Positions 24,111 to 33,523 of a stretch of 64,000 nucleotides of DNA are shown here, one piece after another; the stretch's first letter is position 1, and every line of letters begins with the position of its first letter. The DNA is taken from NCBI GenBank assembly GCA_026214975.1, contig CM047815.1, forward strand, positions 60,457,852 through 60,521,851, given 5' to 3'. The notes beneath the pieces were generated by a model, which saw only the letters and a program-made list of their open reading frames with translations, made no database searches and had not been told where the DNA came from. A program made the position numbers and the translations under genes. This DNA is from Gentiana macrophylla. Taxonomy: Eukaryota > Streptophyta > Magnoliopsida > Gentianales > Gentianaceae.

Positions 24111-24431
24111 TATAAAATAATAAACAACAATAAAACAATCAATCACTAGTAAAGGCTAGGCCTTTAACTAACTAAATAAAACAGACTCGAAATAAGTTTG
24201 AGAAAAGAAAACGTAAATCAAACAGAAACAGAATGTTTTAAAGCTAAGACAGAATCAGAACAGAAAAGAGAACTAATTCTCGGTCGACCGAGGGATAGTG
24301 TTCGGTCGACCGAACACTTTTTTTTTTTATTTTTTATTTATGACACTGTTTAATATACAGACTCTTATTCACAGAATATTCACGAATCCAGTTCTAACAA
24401 AATAAGCTATATCTTAATTTAATGACTCGAG
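24111..24431 (-). other. 5' leader of array copy 2
   Basis: Nearly identical to 15071-15392, including the palindrome pair at about 24279-24313. No ORF. Confidence 0.6.
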
Positions 24432-24449
24432 TCTCCGGCAACGGCGCCA
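24432..24449 (-). promoter_or_regulatory. Primer-binding site of array copy 2
   Basis: TCTCCGGCAACGGCGCCA differs from the copy-1 tRNA-Asp-type PBS by one C-to-T change. Confidence 0.85.
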
Positions 24450-24455
24450 AAAACT

Positions 24456-26053
24456 TGATGGACGTCAAGTTAAATTATTAACTCGATGCCTACTAACACA
24501 CTAGCAAGAGAACTAGGTTCAGTTGCAGTATAGCCAGATAGAGTCGAGGTCGATCCCACAGAGACTCGGCACAAATAAAACACAACTTTATCGTATTAGA
24601 ACTAAATTGAAAGGGCGGTCTACGACCAACTAAATGCAGTAAATAAAATAGTGACAACCACAAGACACAAAAGACCACAAAGACAAACTAAAGACTACTA
24701 AAACACGGATAATACGGTTGATATTATCTAAACAAATAGTATTGATTACGCTAGTAGATTATAACTCCCCCATGTGAATTAGGATGATAACGAGACAAAA
24801 CAAACGTTAAAGATTAATTATTATGACTACGGGAGTCATCCCCTAAGGTAGATTTAGCTCCAATTAGGCCCTCTAAATCATCGTGCCTCCATTACGTGAC
24901 TTCGCTTTTAATGCCTCCATCTCATATAACCGACACAATTACGAGACTAGGGATGCCGGTATAAACCGTAACCTCATCTAAGCAACATTCCTAGGGTAAG
25001 GCGTACTTCTTAGATGCCGATTCAATCTATATCCTAAGTAACAATCACTTTTTGGGTTTCATGTTAAATTATGATGACAAATAATTAAGTTGATCAGTTT
25101 AATTACTCGTTTTAATTCCAAATCGGAGAATCGACGTAGTCGGCCGATCATAATATTGCCCCACACATTGCCAGGCTCGGTCGATCGAATGACAAAGACT
25201 CGGGCTCGGGCGACCGAGTGACATGTCTCAGGTCGACGAACACAGATTACGTGTCGGAACAAATCATGATTACTTCTTAACGTTTCTAACCTAAACACAT
25301 GGGTTCGTAAATAGATCTACATCACGCAATCAATACAAATAAAAACTACTCCATAATAAAATACATCGATCTACAAATAAAGATTGCATAATTGAATAGT
25401 CATACCTCAAGACGCAGAGTGACTCCCACTTTAATGCGCTCCCTAATCGGAGAATCCGATGAATCCACAATGTACGAACATAAAGAAAATAAAACTAAAA
25501 ACTTAAAAGCTAAAATTGTATGAATTGTTTTGTGTTGTAGTGGTGGTGTGTTCTCAATTTCGTAGCTGCTGGTTATATAGAGGATTTTGCCGACATAGGA
25601 TGGATCTAGAAGATATGCACGCGTTTTCGGTTTGGATAGCCTCGGGTGACCGAACCTCCTGCCTCGGTCGACCGAATGAAGTGGCTCGGTCGACCGAGCC
25701 TCCTTTTCGCACATGTTAAACGCGTTTCTTGTCTAACTTGTTCCCCACTGCATGCTTTCGTCTTTGTCGATTTGTCTCTTGATTAATGCTCCGATTTTCT
25801 TCCCTATTATCTTGAGATTTCGAATTGAATGATATTTATCCTCCCGATTCATCATGATCTGCAAAATCAGCATTTATCGCACAAATAAATTGCCCTTTTA
25901 TAATAAAAATAGTTAAATACCAATTATCATATTAATAATCACTTATCATTAAATAATAAATATAAACACGTGATTAATTATGAAATATATATAATTAACT
26001 CCAATTTAAGGTTAGAATTGATGACATAAATAGGTATATTTTAACTGTCATCA
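24456..26053 (-). repeat. Gypsy array LTR 3 (terminal 5' LTR)
   Basis: Begins TGATGGACGTC and ends ACTGTCATCA. It is followed directly by the target duplication ACCAC and by copia B integrase. It matches LTRs 1 and 2 throughout. Confidence 0.92.
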
Positions 26054-26058
26054 ACCAC
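26054..26058. repeat. Target-site duplication of the gypsy array, right copy (ACCAC)
   Basis: Partner of ACCAA at 6364-6368. It is part of the copia B integrase codons encoding VEMW. Confidence 0.7.
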
Positions 26059-26660
26059 ATCTCAACTGGTGTTTTGAGGCTGATCCCTATGTGAGGACTC
26101 ATGTTGATTAAGTAGAAATCTGTGGTTACAGCCTCTGTCCAAAATCTCCTTGACAAACCAGCATGAGAAAGCATACAACTCGCTCTCTCCAGAAGAGTTT
26201 GATTCATTCTTTCAGCTACACCATTTTGCTGAGGAGTATTTCTGACTGTATGGTGCCTGGCAATACCCTCAGTTTTGCACAATGTATCAAACTCAGTCTT
26301 GCAGAATTCCAGACCATTATATGTACGATGCCTCTTCATCTTCTTCCCCAACTGATTTTCAACTAGAGCCTTCTATTGCATGAAGCTCTTGAATGCCTCA
26401 CTTTTGTGTTTCATCAACACCACCCAAGTCATCCTTGAATAGTCATCTATGAAGGACACAAAATATCTGTGACCACTCAGTGACTCCACCTTTGATGGCC
26501 CCGAACAATCAGAATGAATGCAATCAAGTGATGACTTTGTGTTTTGTACCCCTTTTGAGAACTTGCTTCTATGAAGCTTCCCAAACACACAATGCTCACA
26601 AAAGTCCTGATTCTTGACCTTACATTCCTCAAGAATATCTTTCTGAGAAATAACCTGCAT
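26059..26660 (-). pseudogene. Copia B integrase core, right of the gypsy insertion
   Basis: The minus strand carries the zinc-binding and linker block CEHCVFGKLHRSKFSKG, the first catalytic D in CIHSDCSGPSKVESLSGHRY, FIDDYSRMTWVVLMKHKSEA, then in another frame LEFCKTEFDTLCKTEGIARH and the catalytic E in TPQQNGVAERMNQTLLERA. The D that should stand before G-L-E-F reads as N (TYNGLEF), so one of the three catalytic acids appears lost by a D-to-N change. A frame break lies near 26360. The segment ends TPVEMW at the gypsy array. Confidence 0.88.
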
Positions 26661-27338
26661 CTCCTTTTCACCGATGTGACCCAGTCTCATGTGCCATAGT
26701 TTTGTAAGTTGTGACTGATGAATCTCAACAGATGCCACAGCAGTAGAACCAGCAACAACTGACCCTTGTAGTATATACAGAGTCCCTTTCTTGATTCTCT
26801 TGAGAACCTCAACTGAGTTTTTATAGACACTCAACACACCATTTTCCCCCTTAAAACTGAATCCCCTGTTGTCCAAAGAACTGAAAGATACCAAGTTTTT
26901 GGTCATTTGTGGAACAAGTCTAACTTCATTCAGTTTACAGAATCTTCCATCCTCTGTCCTCAACTGAACTGAGCCAATCCCAACTACCTTGCAGACCTTG
27001 TTGTTTGCCATAGATATATGACCACCATCTATCTGCTGATAACTTGAGAACCACTCTCTATGAGGGCAAATATGAAAGGATGCCCTAGAGTCCAGAATCC
27101 ACACATCAATTTGATGTGCTGACTCTCCTGCCACTAGAACCATGTCCTCATCTCGAATCATGCTCACTGCAACAAAGAAATGTGCTGAATCGTTCTCTCC
27201 TTTGTTTCTTTCTCTTTGGACAATTGGACTTCCAATGTCCCTGCTCCTTATAATAATTGCAAACATATGTGGATTTAGGGCCTTTGGACCTTGTCTTCTT
27301 GGAATTTTTCTTCCTAGACTGACCATGCTCCTTTCCAT
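26661..27338 (-). pseudogene. Copia B protease and GAG-pre-integrase domain
   Basis: The protease block reads DVWILDSRASFHICPHREWF; the usual D-S-G-A is D-S-R-A, a change expected to kill the enzyme. The flap region (MANNKVCKVVGIGSVQLRTE) and LVPQMTKNLVSFSSLDNRGF follow. The GAG-pre-integrase domain contains the conserved LTKLWHMRLGHIGEKEMQVI. The open stretch continues leftward into integrase. Confidence 0.87.
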
Positions 27339-27881
27339 TGCAGTTACTGACTATCAGTCCTGCAGCCTGATTGTCTGCCCCAGCTGCCTTATGTCTCAGT
27401 TCCCTGGCATGTAAAGCTGACCTTACATCCTCTAAAGCAACTGTATCCTTCCCAACTATGAAGGACTGCACAAAGTTCTAATTGGAAGCTGGTAATGAAA
27501 CCAGCAAAATCAAAGCAGATTTTCATCCTCAATCTTAACATCAATATTCTTGAGATCAAGTAATATTGTGTTCAGCTGATCAAGATGATCTCTCAATTGA
27601 GTCCCCTCATGTATCCTCAGGCTGAATAGCCTCTGCTTCAGGAACAACTTGTTGGTCAATGAGTTAGTCATATATAGGCTTTCAAGCTTCAACCATAACT
27701 TGGCAGCGGTGTCTTCCTCATCATCTTCTGTGATAACATCATCAGACAAGCACAACATGATGGTTGAATGTGCTTTCTCCTCCAGACTGGCATAATCTGT
27801 AGAACCGGCATCCCTCTTATTAGATAAAGGAGTCCACAATCCTTGTTGCTTTAACAAGGCCCGCATGTTGATTTGCCACAA
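27148..27881 (-). pseudogene. Copia B gag
   Basis: 27881-27510 reads the gag capsid part (AKLWLKLESLYMTNSLTNKL, FLKQRLFSLRIHEGTQLRDH, LNTILLDLKNIDVKIEDE). 27471-27148 reads the C-terminal part with a zinc-knuckle relic YVCNYYKEQGHWKSNCPKRK, in which the second cysteine of the CCHC motif has become tyrosine. A frame break separates the two at 27472-27509. Gag packages the RNA. Confidence 0.86.
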
Positions 27882-28040
27882 ACTAAAACTGTTTCTCCAT
27901 GTAAATTATCAATCTTCGTGTTTATTGCTGACATCCTTCTAGTTAAAGAACAAACCTTTGATCACAAAATCCTAGCACCGGTCACCGGTCTTGGTGAAGA
28001 TCAAATTTGTTCACCTGCAACTCCTGAATCTTGAACTTGA

Positions 28041-28053
28041 TGTTCCGATACCA
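28041..28053 (-). promoter_or_regulatory. Copia B primer-binding site
   Basis: The minus strand reads CTGGTATCGGAACA, three bases from the LTR end. The usual initiator tRNA-Met site is TGGTATCAGAGC. The CAG-to-CGG difference matches the CAG-associated variation seen elsewhere in the window. Confidence 0.75.
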
Positions 28054-28056
28054 GTT

Positions 28057-28666
28057 TGTTAGAAACACCAACGAGAAGCTTGCAGTTTAGGAAAGATAAA
28101 TAACATATAGCAATGCAAACATAAAGAATGGCGGAATTGATAAAAGACAGAAACAAAGAGAACACACTGATTTAACGTTGTTTCCGGCGTTGTGCCGACT
28201 ACTCCACGGATAAAAAATGAGATATATTATTATGCACAGAATTACAAGGTTTTCACAAGTGTGTGAACAACACTCTGGAAATACACACATTGCATTGATT
28301 ACAACATTGGTATTTATAGACACAAATCCCAAACCCTAACCGTCAAAGATCTTTGTCAGAATTCTCATAAATACCCAGATGTGGACCCCAGCTCCAGCTG
28401 TTATCCACCAGACGAAACTCATCTAAAGACTGACTTTCCAGACTTGTAATCAACTGTCCAGATGTAGAACTCAGATATACTAAGCAAAACTCAGCAGACC
28501 AAAACTGATTGCTGACTTTAGAATAAACTCAGTTGCACTTCATCAAACTGACTTTCATAGAACTGAATATACTTAACTGAACTGACCATCATTCTCAGTC
28601 TCAGTTTCTCAGATTAGTTCCACCAGATTATTTATCAGTTTAGAGATCAAGTCACCAAAACTGACA
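28057..28666 (-). repeat. Copia B 5' LTR
   Basis: Begins TGTTAGAAAC and ends AAAACTGACA; matches 3518-4123. A TATA-like box (minus strand CTATAAATAC) lies at about 28310-28319. Confidence 0.9.
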
Positions 28667-28671
28667 TTGTT
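28667..28671. repeat. Target-site duplication of copia B, right copy (TTGTT)
   Basis: Identical to 3513-3517. Confidence 0.9.
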
Positions 28672-28797
28672 GAATGTTGAGCTCGGATTCTTTAGTCATT
28701 TTAACAAATGAAAATGAATCTCACAAGAGTTTTTCGAAATTTGGAAGAGTGAATGAAAAAAAAATGAATTATCTTGGAGTTTTCGACTCTGATACCA
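28672..28797 (-). other. Copia A leader and primer-binding site
   Basis: The minus strand reads TGGTATCAGAGTC (28797-28785), a standard initiator tRNA-Met primer site, then a 110-base leader that joins the gag segment left of copia B. Confidence 0.82.
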
Positions 28798-29513
28798 TGA
28801 GATGAATGCAAAATATAGAGAAAAGAAGTGTATTTTCCACTCTTGTTTTCTTACTTTTGTAGTAAACTGATAATCTATATATAATATATAGACGAGTGTT
28901 TTTAACCCAATTACCCGCTAAAACCGACCCGAATCCGTCTACAACCCGGCTTTAGAACACGGTAGATTTATCTTTTATTTATTTATTTTTTCTTTTTTAG
29001 CTTTTTTTTTCCCTTACCTGTTGAACGAAACCCTAAACATCATTACATTCCTTCTCAATTCCACGTTACCAACTCGGCCGTTTCTTCATCTCCCCAAGAA
29101 ACCATGGATGGCATTCCAAGTCAACACACACAAAGACGCAAATGCAGATTGAGGTTGAATCTCTCAGATACCTCTCAAATTTCATCGTCGCTTTTTATTT
29201 TATTTCACATCGATAAAATAAAGAATGCGGAGGTTATTTTGTGTTTTTGTTTCTCTTTTCTTTGGTTTTTGGTTTTTTTTTTCTTTCCTTTTCGCTTTTT
29301 TTTTGGGTTGAGAAACCTCGCTATTTCGCATTCTCCTTTCTCGACGACACTTTTGTCCCTTACGCCATCTCCCAATTAACCAAAAAGCTTCGCATTTCGT
29401 TATGGTTTGTGTTCGATCGTCTTCGGATTTGTCGAGAATTCGGTATTGTTTTGATGCGATCATCGAAGGTATGAGTTTTATTTATGGTTTTGGCATGGGT
29501 TTGATTTTTGCAG

Positions 29514-29576
29514 GCGCCGAAGGAGGACAAGGTTCCACCACCGTCTTCGAAACCAGCAAACTCCGGTGGGGGCAAG
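29514..29576 (+). pseudogene. Captured fragment of ribosomal protein eS25 (RPS25), N-terminal exon
   Basis: After a splice-acceptor-like TTTTTGCAG the sequence reads APKEDKVPPPSSKPANSGGG, which matches the N-terminus of plant 40S ribosomal protein eS25. In plant genes of this family the first intron sits next to the start codon, and here a donor-like AAGGTATGAG lies upstream at about 29466 with no ATG in the expected place. The coding sequence breaks off after GGGK, where the lysine-rich stretch should follow. The captured copy cannot make eS25. Confidence 0.8.
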
Positions 29577-29715
29577 AAATGTTTGCATGAAGGGTTTTTT
29601 GTGTCTTTTGCCCTTTATTATTTTCATTTCAATCAATGATCGTTCTTTGGACTATTTACTTGGTTTTCAAATTCTTAACCTTTCTTGCTATTACGATTTT
29701 GAAAAAAAGTTGCAG

Positions 29716-29822
29716 ATCAATGGATCACTTGCAAGAAAGGCAATAAGGAGTTGATAGCCAGAGGCTTGATTAGGTTAATCTCAACACATTCAAGCCAACA
29801 GATTTACTGGGCCGGTAACACC
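29716..29822 (+). pseudogene. Captured fragment of ribosomal protein eS25, C-terminal exon
   Basis: After TTGCAG the sequence reads INGSLARKAI and, after a one-base deletion near 29748, LIARGLIRLISTHSSQQIY. This is the conserved eS25 C-terminus. The roughly 45 residues between the two fragments are absent, which suggests internal rearrangement during or after capture. The intron-like sequence between the pieces (29577-29715) implies capture at DNA level rather than from mRNA. Confidence 0.8.
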
Positions 29823-31166
29823 TTGGTGATTGATTGGCCTTTATCGATGTTAAATTTTATATGTAGCCTTTTCATTTCCTGATTTTTATTATTGTTTTTT
29901 TTACAAGGGAATGAACGAAATTTAGATGGTCAGAAATCAAATGGAAATGGTCGAACTCCTAATTCTGCGATTAACCTTACCTCTGAGTGGTAATTGCGTT
30001 TCTCATCCATTATTGCTTTGATATATTGCTTAGTTTGGGTTTCTATATTTACGTGTCTTTATTGCACATATGATGTGCAGGTGTTAGGAGTGCAGTGTTA
30101 GGGTCTCAGATGAGACCTTATGCGCGCCCAAAAGAAAGATGTCTTAGAGTTTTCTTTTCGGGTTGCAAGCCTACACTTTATTAGTATTTTGTGTGTATTT
30201 TTACGAATAAATCAAGATTTCAAGAATGCGGTCGAATCGATACATCAAAAGAGAGCCAAAACATACCTCAGTTGTTTCTTATGAACAATTTCTTTTCTAT
30301 GGTTTGTTATCGTCACTTCAAATTTCGTACAAGTTGTGGTCAGTATGTTCAGTTGCTTTTGATGATTTAACTTTTTATTTTAATGTTGTGATTGCCTAAT
30401 GTTTCTCTCGTGTGATGATGAATTTTGATGTTTCTCTATGTTTAAATTGACATCTCGGATTTTTACAGAGTCAACAACAATGAATGGAATAGCCATTATA
30501 TCCGAGCACGTGAGAGGTGCCTTTGTAGTCTCGACCGCCACTCCGTATCTCGGCGTAATCCCAAGTTGTACGTTTGTCGACATTATCACAGTTTGGTCAT
30601 GAGATTCACTCAATGATATATGAGGAAATATTGCGAGGATAAGGTATGGATGACCTTTCAATAAACAAAAGTTATGGATGACATCAAGCACCTAAGGTTT
30701 ATGTTCATCGAGTTGAGTTTTGTGTTGTTCATCCGTCGAGAAAACTTGGTTTGCTTAAAAGTACTGATTGATCCGATAGCTCTACAAATGAGTAAAAGCG
30801 TACATTTGTTCGGAAGCTCGCTTAAGTAAAGAAGGGGTTGTGCATATGATCAAAATTTGATCCAGCTTTTACAATAGTGAAAAAAATATATTTAGTTTTT
30901 CAATAGTTGTTTGTTTGACCGTTTTTTTTTCTTAAATGAAGTTTTCAATTTTTGTTGCCAATAACTTAAAAAAATCTGGTTTTTTTCAAATTTTTATTTT
31001 ACACGTTCCATACATTTAAAAATGGAATGAGCTATCTTTTTAGACAATTTTTTTTTACTTGACCCAAAGATGGAATAATTGTGCATTTTTATCGAAGGCC
31101 ATAAACGAAACTCTTTTGCTTACGTTTATTAAATGCAAATCTAAGTAATTTGTTTGTACATGTTAT
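29823..31166 (+). other. Helitron interior, unassigned
   Basis: About 1.3 kb of AT-rich sequence with splice-like GTGCAG and TTTTACAG sites and two short exon-like stretches (about 29910-29992 and 30470-30600). The minus-strand open frame of 103 codons at 30380-30691 contains no family I recognise. Possibly further captured fragments. Confidence 0.4.
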
Positions 31167-31196
31167 CCCGTGCATTATGCACGGGTTCGTGGCTAG
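31167..31196 (+). promoter_or_regulatory. Helitron 3' hairpin and CTAG terminus
   Basis: Stem CCCGTGCA, loop TTA, stem TGCACGGG, spacer TTCGTGG, then CTAG followed by T. It marks the end of rolling-circle transposition. Confidence 0.85.
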
Positions 31197-31482
31197 TACA
31201 AATATATACACGCACAATACCTAAAACATGTGCTAAAGGTCTGCCTAAAATTAAGCCAATGACAGATTGACAGTCAAATAAAATATATGCAATAATGGCT
31301 AATTGATATGCAAGCATGAATCATGCAATCAATCTTGTACACAATCAGCAGCACATCCGGAACGTACATTCAGCCAACATTATCACCATTTTGAATATCA
31401 ACTTTATATGATTCTTTGCTAAGAGAATTAATTGAGTTGACTCTCTTAACATTGTTCTATTCTATCGATTTTTGACTCTTTC

Positions 31483-31592
31483 GTTCAAGTTGCTCAATTT
31501 TTTTTTCCTTCTTCTTCTCAATCTTTCTTTCATTCGAGTTCAAGTTGCTCAATTTTTTTTTCCTTCTTCTTCTCAATCTTTCTTTCATTCGA
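31483..31592 (+). repeat. Tandem duplication of 55 bp
   Basis: Two head-to-tail copies (31483-31537 and 31538-31592) of a pyrimidine-rich unit starting GTTCAAGTTGCTCAA and ending TTTCATTCGA. They are essentially identical, so the duplication is recent. Confidence 0.85.
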
Positions 31593-31780
31593 TCAGCCCC
31601 ATTGGATCTATATATATATGCTTTGTGTGTTATTAATTATGTATGAAGCTTGAGATTATTTCAATAGAGACTTCATTTTTTTATTAGTTGTACGTCGTTA
31701 ATTTAGTTTTACCATTTTTTAATGATTTAACGAAAGTATCGCAGAAATTTTGTTATCTTCTTTTATGAGTTATTTGGAAT

Positions 31781-31806
31781 TATAGCCTATGATACACGGA
31801 TACTTA
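31781..31806. mobile_element. Left end of a GTATCC-rich inverted-repeat element
   Basis: TATAGCCTATGATACACGG at this end mirrors the right end at 41240-41262, whose complement reads TATAATCTAGGATGCACGG. The two ends are separated by the large element C. See 40767-41262. Confidence 0.5.
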
Positions 31807-33509
31807 CATTAGGTGTAGTCTTAGAAAGACAATTTGTGTAATTGTTTTTAATAATGAATGAAAGAATTTATCTCACCTTATTACTTGCTTTGTGCTTATA
31901 AAGTAATACATCATCTCGCAAACCCTAAGTATATCAGTATGTAACCACTTAAACTCGGTGTATGGATTACACGTGAGGATTGAGTTAGTGGAGATATGCT
32001 TAAATCTGTTAGTCCGTGGTGAACTTAATCGAGTTTAGGGTCTCTTGATTAAAACACCAATAATGCGCTTGAACACCTTAGGGTGTGATAGTTTTATCCG
32101 GATTTATCGGTAGAGGTACTACGTGGGGCATTTATATATGATGGCATTCATATAGATTGGACCGATTTAATCTGAATTTCTCGGTATAATTCCGTAATCG
32201 AGGAATCTTATTAAATCATTAGTTGATCATATATGGATCAACCTTAATCTGAGGTGATCACAGGGATTTGCTTGTCCCGGGGTAGTGTTTGATGTGTTAG
32301 TTACGGTTCACTTTAATATGTGTTCCAAGCCACTTCTCATTGGCACTATCTCAGGATGAGTGAGTAGTTCGATTTTTCACAGACATGGAATCCATTCCTT
32401 CCTGCGGGAAGTAGAGAGCGATCCCTTATTTGTTAGCCCTAAGAAAGTGATCGATCCCGGAGTTCACATTTGACTAATTAGCTACTAGTCGGATATGTGT
32501 GCTAATTGATCATCGAGGGGTTAATGGTAAATAAGGATAAGATATTCGAAAGTCGGGTTCACGGAGACTTCCCACTCGTAATGGACGATCTATGGAGGGT
32601 TAATCCGTATGTAGTGATTATATCAATGGACACTTATTCACTCTATGGGTTGAGTATAAGTATACATCTATAATCGGTAGCTATGGTGGTGGCGTAATCC
32701 CGGAATTAATAATTAATGTACTTATTCTGTTTGACGAATAATTAATTATTGGAGCTACTGGTTGTAGGTTCATGGTCCCCGATGTGGCTTCTGTAAATCG
32801 GACTAATAATCTTGTTATTTGGGCCTCAGTGATAATTAATTGGCTGGGCTAATTAATTGATATGCATGGATATTATTTAGTTGGGCTAAATAATATAATA
32901 CACATAAAAGACATTTTATGTGGGCTTTTTGACCCTTAATGGTGGCGCCATATATGTCATTTAATTAGAGAGAAATTAGTTTTCTTGGATAATTATTTGA
33001 CATGTGATTTATCATTTATTTGTTAAATGATAATTCATGGAATATTATATAATAATATGATTTATCCTAATTTGTTTGGGATAATCATTTTATTTATCTT
33101 TTATTTGGAATAAAGGATTAATGGAATAATTATCTCTTAATTATTTAATCCTTGGAGGACAAGGATTACTCTCATATATAAAGAGAGTTCTCTCAAGTCT
33201 TAATGATAAGGCATAATTCGACCACCACATAAAAAGGAGAGGAAAAATTAGTTTTCTCTTGCCTAGGGTTTTTGGAAGAAGAAGGTGTTGCATATCAAGG
33301 AGGTTCGTGTATCAAGAAGGGTGTCCACCAACCGCCGTTTGGAGAACACATCGGAAGATCAAGGCTTCTCTTCCTGTTATTGGTAACATGATCTTAAACC
33401 CCCCTTGTAGTAGTTTAAGTCCTTTAATTATGAATTGTGTCATATAAATCGTGATCCATCCGCTGCGCATAGATCTAACTCGTTTAGATCTAAGAACCTA
33501 CATCCTTCA
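31807..33509 (+). repeat. Element C left (5') LTR
   Basis: It begins CATTAGGTGTAG (TGTTAGGTG in the right copy) and ends CATCCTTCA. A TATA box CATATATAAAG lies at about 33173-33183, with the transcription start probably near 33210. Confidence 0.9.
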
Positions 33510-33511
33510 TG

Positions 33512-33523
33512 TGGTATCGAGAG
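33512..33523 (+). promoter_or_regulatory. Element C primer-binding site
   Basis: TGGTATCGAGAG two bases after the LTR. The expected initiator tRNA-Met site is TGGTATCAGAG; the extra G falls at a CAG. Confidence 0.78.

Larger units (their letters stand above)
6369..26053 (-). mobile_element. Athila-like Ty3/gypsy tandem array: LTR-internal-LTR-internal-LTR
   Basis: Three LTRs of about 1.6 kb (6369-7970, 15417-17023, 24456-26053) alternate with two nearly identical 7.4-kb internal regions. Only one target-duplication pair flanks the whole array, and none flanks the middle LTR. Each internal region has, in minus orientation, a PBS matching the 3' end of plant tRNA-Asp, gag, protease, RT, RNase H and integrase in gypsy order, and a PPT. 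The gag and the DLGASVNLMP protease motif are characteristic of the Athila lineage. There is no env-like ORF. A shared middle LTR is best explained by unequal or LTR-LTR recombination after a single insertion. Confidence 0.92.
3518..28666 (-). mobile_element. Ty1/copia element B (Tork-like), split by a gypsy array
   Basis: It is bounded by two matching LTRs (3518-4123 and 28057-28666, about 606 and 610 bp) and a perfect TTGTT target duplication. The PBS and PPT are in minus-strand orientation. Without the 19.7-kb gypsy array (6369-26053) the element is about 5.5 kb, normal for copia. Domain order on the minus strand from the right is gag, protease, GAG-pre-integrase, integrase, then across the array integrase tail, RT and RNase H. 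The RT and integrase blocks (LYMDDMLIAAK, EFEMKDLGAAKKILGMEI) are typical of the Tork lineage. It sits inside the gag of copia A, so it is younger than A and older than the gypsy array. Confidence 0.92.
28874..31196 (+). mobile_element. Non-autonomous Helitron carrying gene fragments
   Basis: The 3' end has the full Helitron signature: an 8-bp stem CCCGTGCA / TGCACGGG (31167-31174 and 31178-31185) with a 3-base loop, a 7-base spacer, then CTAG before a host T. The proposed 5' end is TCTATATATAATATATAGAC preceded by a host A, a typical Helitron start. Removing the 2323 bases restores an A-T insertion site and rejoins the copia A LTR. No Rep or helicase domain is visible, so it would depend on a relative. 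It contains parts of an eS25 gene and a short unknown ORF on the minus strand (30380-30691). Confidence 0.8.
1..31451 (-). mobile_element. Ty1/copia element A, split by two later insertions; 3' end beyond window
   Basis: On the minus strand the order right to left is 5' LTR (28798-31451, itself split), primer-binding site (28785-28797), leader (28672-28784), then gag, protease, integrase and reverse transcriptase (3512 down to 1). The RNase H and 3' LTR lie left of position 1. The two halves are joined by copia B (3518-28666), whose target duplication TTGTT sits at 3513-3517 and 28667-28671. The order protease-integrase-RT is diagnostic of copia. All coding parts carry frameshifts, so the copy looks dead unless some of these are sequence errors. 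Only 3.5 kb at the left and about 450 bp at the right are element A itself. Confidence 0.85.
28798..31451 (-). repeat. Copia A 5' LTR, split by a Helitron
   Basis: The PBS-proximal end is TGAGATGAATG at 28798. After removal of the Helitron (28874-31196) it continues at 31197 and probably ends at 31451, where the minus strand reads TGTTAAGAGAGTC, a normal copia LTR start. That gives an LTR of about 331 bp. The distal end is inferred, because the partner LTR lies outside the window and no target duplication can be checked. Confidence 0.65.

Noticed and set aside
29241..29474. 77-codon frame in the Helitron
   Set aside because: Low-complexity T-rich sequence; no match to eS25 or Helitron proteins.
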